From Spirochaetota bacterium (GTDB lineage Bacteria > Spirochaetota > Spirochaetia > Treponematales > Treponemataceae), in contig JAEWSQ010000005.1 in assembly GCA_023398165.1 (NCBI GenBank), forward strand, positions 186,001-250,000: 64,000 bases of DNA, written 5' to 3'. Both the position numbers and the translations under genes were made by a program. The notes beneath the pieces were generated by a model. It was not told the origin of the DNA. It saw only the letters and a program-made list of their open reading frames with translations, and did no database searches. Positions 61,159 to 64,000 of this stretch are shown here, piece by piece; the stretch's first letter is position 1; every line of letters begins with the position of its first letter.

Positions 61159-61189
61159 ATTAGTTTATACATATCCATATAAAAACCAT

Positions 61190-61390
61190 ACGAGAGTACT
61201 TTGTATTAGAAATAAAATGAGGGAAAATGTAATAAAGAATAAAAAAGAAGGGAAAAATATTGATACAACTCTCTCAAACCAACGACTAATTATAGTACCT
61301 AGTTTCTTATATTGTCAAGTTTTAAAACTAATTACTAAACATTGTTGTAAACTTTGAAGGTTTTACCTCAAAGTCACAGTTTGCGGTACG
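61190..61390 (-). repeat. About 195-bp promoter repeat, copy A
   Basis: It aligns along its whole length with 62516-62715, by eye about 75-80 percent identical. The minus strand holds a consensus promoter (61289-61318). Downstream of the -10 box, GAGAGAGTTGTAT can pair with ATACAAAGTACTCTC about 70 bases on, so the transcript should be structured. It reads towards the cassette gene. Confidence 0.8.
61289..61318 (-). promoter_or_regulatory. Consensus promoter in repeat copy A
   Basis: TTGACA (61313-61318), 18 bases, TATAAT (61289-61294); both boxes perfect. Confidence 0.75.
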
Positions 61391-61397
61391 CAAGAAG

Positions 61398-61571
61398 TCA
61401 ACACAAAGTAAATGTAGATTTCAATTTATCTCGTTCTCTTTCTGCGGCAAAATGAATAGCAAAGATAAGCGGTTGCAAAATTGGTTCTGGAATAATCTCC
61501 ATATCATTGATCACTTCTTTATATTTTTCATAAATATGTAGGACATTTCTTACATAAGTATCACTGATCAA
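61398..61571 (-). CDS. Possible 57-residue helical protein
   Basis: A TTG start six bases after GGAG opens a frame of 57 codons ending in TGA. The product is mostly helical and charged (YVRNVLHIYEKYKEVIND, then FAIHFAAERERDKLK). It has no known motif. A 37-bp palindrome stands right before its ribosome binding site. It may also be the end of a broken longer gene. Confidence 0.4.
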   Translation of the reverse strand: MISDTYVRNVLHIYEKYKEVINDMEIIPEPILQPLIFAIHFAAERERDKLKSTFTLC

Positions 61572-61579
61572 AACATTCT

Positions 61580-61616
61580 CCGTTATTTATATATATGTTA
61601 TATATATAAATAACGG
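61580..61616. repeat. 37-bp AT-rich palindrome
   Basis: Perfect 16-base arms (CCGTTATTTATATATA) around TGTTA, between two small genes. No T-run on either side, so it is more likely an operator or a translation-control hairpin than a terminator. Confidence 0.85.
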
Positions 61617-61617
61617 C

Positions 61618-61881
61618 TTATAAATCACAATATTTTACAGTTCCTTTTACAACCATACTTAGCCATTGAAATACGTCACCTTCGAACATATATGACAACC
61701 CATTCGGTTTTATGGAAAAATGGTTTTTACAGCCTTGAATAGTTATATTGGTTAGAAAAGAAAGTATTGCCCAAGTGTAATCTCTTGAATAAGCATAGAT
61801 TATTGATGGTACTGTGATTAAAATGTCCATACCAAGTATTTTATCAACAGAAAAACAACCTATATAAGTGTAACATACCAA
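61618..61881 (-). CDS. 87-residue hypothetical protein
   Basis: A TTG start with AAGGA seven bases upstream opens 87 codons. The first half is hydrophobic (IGCFSVDKILGMDILITVPSI), the second contains several aromatic residues and three cysteines in total. No family is recognised. It ends one base before the AT-rich palindrome. Confidence 0.4.
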   Translation of the reverse strand: MVCYTYIGCFSVDKILGMDILITVPSIIYAYSRDYTWAILSFLTNITIQGCKNHFSIKPNGLSYMFEGDVFQWLSMVVKGTVKYCDL

Positions 61882-61952
61882 TTTTAGTCCTTAATCTTAT
61901 TTTAAAATGTTGAGAGAAATATTTGGAATAAACTCTCTGATTACTTATTATA

Positions 61953-62321
61953 TTAACTCAGCATCTTTTTTTCAAAAACCGTAAGTGGTATTGGCGGGAA
62001 ATTTACCTCTTGAAGTAAATTATTAATGGTATCATAGTACATGTAATATAATTTCTCAAATATTTCATCTGCAGTATTGTTTTGTTCATAATTGCTTATA
62101 TCTTTTACTGAAACGATGTATGCTATTTTTGAAATCAGAAGATTTTCCTTTTTTTCATTCTTAATTGTTACATCCAATTCAATAATACAATTAAGGGTAT
62201 CGTTATCCAGAGTAATAGGCATTAAATTATTTCTTTTAATCTCAGCTGTCAAGGTATTAAAATTGGTGACTTTTTCAATTTTAACTGATTTCTCTTTTAA
62301 AGAAATAGATATTATCTTCAT
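61953..62321 (-). CDS. SecB-like small protein
   Basis: The 122-residue protein has alternating strands (LNCIIELDVTIKNE, LLISKIAYIVSVKD), then a long amphipathic helix (ADEIFEKLYYMYYDTINNLLQEV) and FPPIPLT near the end. The order of four strands, helix and the FPxIPL tail resembles SecB and SecB-like chaperones, including those of toxin-antitoxin-chaperone systems, but the match is judged by eye. No toxin or antitoxin is evident beside it. Promoter repeat B stands about 200 bases upstream. Confidence 0.45.
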   Translation of the reverse strand: MKIISISLKEKSVKIEKVTNFNTLTAEIKRNNLMPITLDNDTLNCIIELDVTIKNEKKENLLISKIAYIVSVKDISNYEQNNTADEIFEKLYYMYYDTINNLLQEVNFPPIPLTVFEKKMLS

Positions 62322-62515
62322 CTGTTACCCCTTATATGGTGATGAAATATGGTCAAGCTTGTTAGGCAAATTATTTATACTTTTTGTTGAAGAAACAAGA
62401 CTTAAAACTTTATGACTATCAGTTTCTAAATAATAGAAGTTGACATTACTATCACATAACATTCGTTTAGTTGTAGCTTTACAAATATTCTACATACTCA
62501 GATTACGAATCTTAT

Positions 62516-62715
62516 GAGCATACTTTGTATAAGCAAATAAACGAGGGAAAATGTAACAAAGAGTAAAAAGGAAAGGAAAAATGCTAATACAACTCTCTCA
62601 AAGCAATACCTCATTATAATACTTGATTTCTTAAATTGTCAAGTTTTAGACGAATTAATGTACATTGTTATGAAGTTTGAAAGTTTTACCTCAATATAAC
62701 AGTTTGCGATTCTCA
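62516..62715 (-). repeat. About 195-bp promoter repeat, copy B
   Basis: Second copy of the repeat at 61190-61390, in the same orientation. It contains the same promoter spacing and the same GAGAGAGTTGTAT and ATACAAAGTA blocks. The interval 62322-62829 has no other feature that I can support. Confidence 0.8.
62613..62642 (-). promoter_or_regulatory. Consensus promoter in repeat copy B
   Basis: TTGACA (62637-62642), 18 bases, TATAAT (62613-62618); both boxes perfect. It reads towards the SecB-like gene. Confidence 0.75.
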
Positions 62716-62829
62716 CTTCTTATTTAGTGTTATATTAAGTAGATTAATATTACTTAGAATAATCATTATCAATCTACTAAGATATTAAGATTTATTGATC
62801 ACAAAAAAAAATCACTCGCAGAAAGAAGT

Positions 62830-63603
62830 TTAAGGATTTATAGTCTGTTCATGGAGGGAGGAATCTACTTTATTATGTACTGTTTGTTGAATCATCTCTT
62901 TTTGCTGTTTCTCGGTCTTATATTTGTCAATAAAATAGGTTCCTGTAAAATTACATACTGAGGTTAAAATTGCTGTTAAAATAACAATGACTATAGTAAA
63001 TATTTTATTCTTTATGTTATCCCTGTCTTTTTTTCTTAATCTTTTTATAGCGATAATATAGGTTTTATCATTTTGGAATTCTTCAAGGAAAGGATTCAAT
63101 ACATTAGCTTCTTCAAGAGCTTTGTTGTAGTATATAATAGCAGAGGGAAAATCACCCTTTCTTTCATATTTCTTAGCTTCTAAGTAAGTGCTCTTTATCT
63201 TTTTTTTTACTTCTTTGATTTTTTTAACTTTCGTTGTACAATCATCAATACAGGAACGAAAATCTTCATCAAGGATTAATGTCTCTAAAATATCTGCGGT
63301 TTTACTTTCTCGCCGTAATACACCGTTTATACAAATCTTATAGGAGTCTAATATAGCCCTCTTCAAATGAGTATCTTTAGCACGATTTACTTCACAAATA
63401 GCCTCATCAATAGTATTTTTCGACGAAAGACTTCGACTTATGTGATGAAAGAGAGAATATATTTCATTTGTTAGATTATCAGGGCGAAGGCCATCACTTT
63501 CTATTGTTGCAAGCTCTAAAATTTCTTCAAGATCCTTATGATACGAGTCAAAGACATCATTTAAAGCTTGCTGATACTGAGAATTTGATAAGAAATTGTC
63601 CAT
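62830..63603 (-). CDS. Helical membrane-anchored protein of unknown function
   Basis: The 257-residue protein is mostly helical. It has a TPR-like pair around residues 140-170 (AKKYERKGDFPSAIIYYNKALEEA), a basic stretch KRLRKKDRDNIKNK and one membrane helix at about 202-222, followed by a short tail. It therefore looks like a cytosolic helical domain held at the membrane by its C-terminus. Its ATG follows the stop of the preceding small gene by three bases with no ribosome binding site, suggesting coupling. Confidence 0.6.
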   Translation of the reverse strand: MDNFLSNSQYQQALNDVFDSYHKDLEEILELATIESDGLRPDNLTNEIYSLFHHISRSLSSKNTIDEAICEVNRAKDTHLKRAILDSYKICINGVLRRESKTADILETLILDEDFRSCIDDCTTKVKKIKEVKKKIKSTYLEAKKYERKGDFPSAIIYYNKALEEANVLNPFLEEFQNDKTYIIAIKRLRKKDRDNIKNKIFTIVIVILTAILTSVCNFTGTYFIDKYKTEKQQKEMIQQTVHNKVDSSLHEQTINP

Positions 63604-63606
63604 TTA

Positions 63607-63804
63607 CTACCAACGGCGAAGAAGTTTCAGAGTATCTTTATCTTTTTCTTTTGCAGAGACCGTCAGCGAAAAAGGATATCCCCTTGGAATAAGCTTTTTA
63701 TCCGCAGATTTTGGAGAAACATTAAGATCAGATAGCTCATCATGCTCATAAGATGATGCTTTCCTGCTTAGATAGTATTCTTTAGCCCCTTTTGATAATG
63801 CCAT
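63607..63804 (-). CDS. 65-residue hypothetical protein
   Basis: A small polar protein, likely disordered at its start and with a basic end (KDKDTLKLLRRW). No known motif. It precedes the membrane-anchored gene by three bases and has its own promoter. An AGG lies upstream of the ATG. Confidence 0.5.
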   Translation of the reverse strand: MALSKGAKEYYLSRKASSYEHDELSDLNVSPKSADKKLIPRGYPFSLTVSAKEKDKDTLKLLRRW

Positions 63805-63837
63805 ATAACAACCTATTAATATTCAATATACCCGTAT

Positions 63838-63867
63838 ATACTAAAACCCATCGACAGTTCTTGTCAA
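63838..63867 (-). promoter_or_regulatory. Promoter of the 63.8-62.8 kb gene pair
   Basis: TTGACA (63862-63867), 18 bases, TAGTAT (63838-63843). Beyond it to the window end I see no gene. Confidence 0.55.
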
Positions 63868-64000
63868 TAAGGTCACAAGCCTACATTTCTATATCTAAAA
63901 CCAAAATACTTGATTAACCGTTACTTTTAAGAGTATTTTTACGCTAAACTGTCATTAATACCCTATTCTTCATCACTTTGCTGCTCAATAAGAGTATTTA

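Noticed and set aside
61152..61160. A second full attC site at the start of the cassette
   Set aside because: Only the right-hand core is present; the upstream 60 bases do not fold as an attC.

Overview
The window looks like chromosome from a host-associated spirochaete, most likely Treponema or a close relative. The basis is gene content: many lipoproteins with spirochaete-style lipoboxes, a bactofilin, CheW next to a methyl-accepting chemotaxis protein, a UPF0164/PorV-like outer-membrane protein, a glycine-rich RRM protein, MutS2 with ArgR, and a DUF368/PopT transporter. This is inference from protein families; no 16S gene is present.

Layout. 1-11.1 kb: end of a fibronectin-type lipoprotein, hslO-marR, an RRM RNA-binding protein, an M28 peptidase, popT with a lipoprotein, then rsgA-mutS2, argR and pgi. 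11.1-12.0 kb: tRNA-Gln and tRNA-Glu followed by about 0.5 kb of non-coding DNA holding tRNA-Glu fragments and three copies of a hairpin-rich repeat with covarying stems. 12.0-17.7 kb: small metabolic and accessory genes (DODA-type dioxygenase, MBL hydrolase, GNAT, an isochorismatase-SDR fusion, a WYL-regulator remnant, a membrane protein). 17.8-22.6 kb: a complete YtfQRT-YjfF-like sugar ABC importer. 23-29.7 kb: MCP, CheW, SPFH protein, Crp/Fnr regulator, hybrid histidine kinase. 29.9-57.1 kb: housekeeping and envelope genes (pgeF, argS, nadE, tyrS, PBP1A, M23 peptidase, ferredoxin, AAA+ ATPase, deoC, pta, bactofilin, mtaB, outer-membrane proteins).

57.2-64 kb is an accessory element: a tRNA-Lys gene, a tyrosine recombinase just downstream, then AT-rich minus-strand genes mostly of unknown function. 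It contains a 1.4-kb gene cassette ended by a 57-base attC site of integron type, and two diverged copies of an about 195-bp repeat that each carry a consensus TTGACA-18-TATAAT promoter. The right end of the element is outside the window.

Patterns that cross genes: several genes lack a Shine-Dalgarno sequence and have a -10 box 6-10 bases before the ATG, which predicts leaderless mRNAs (popT, crp-like, nadE, pbp1A, AAA+ ATPase, bactofilin, the 29.9-kb gene, perhaps hslO). A short intergenic RNA candidate at 42.8 kb has its own -10 box, a C-rich loop complementary to Shine-Dalgarno sequences and an intrinsic terminator. Its loop resembles in kind the UCCU/UCCC loops of the 11.5-kb repeat.
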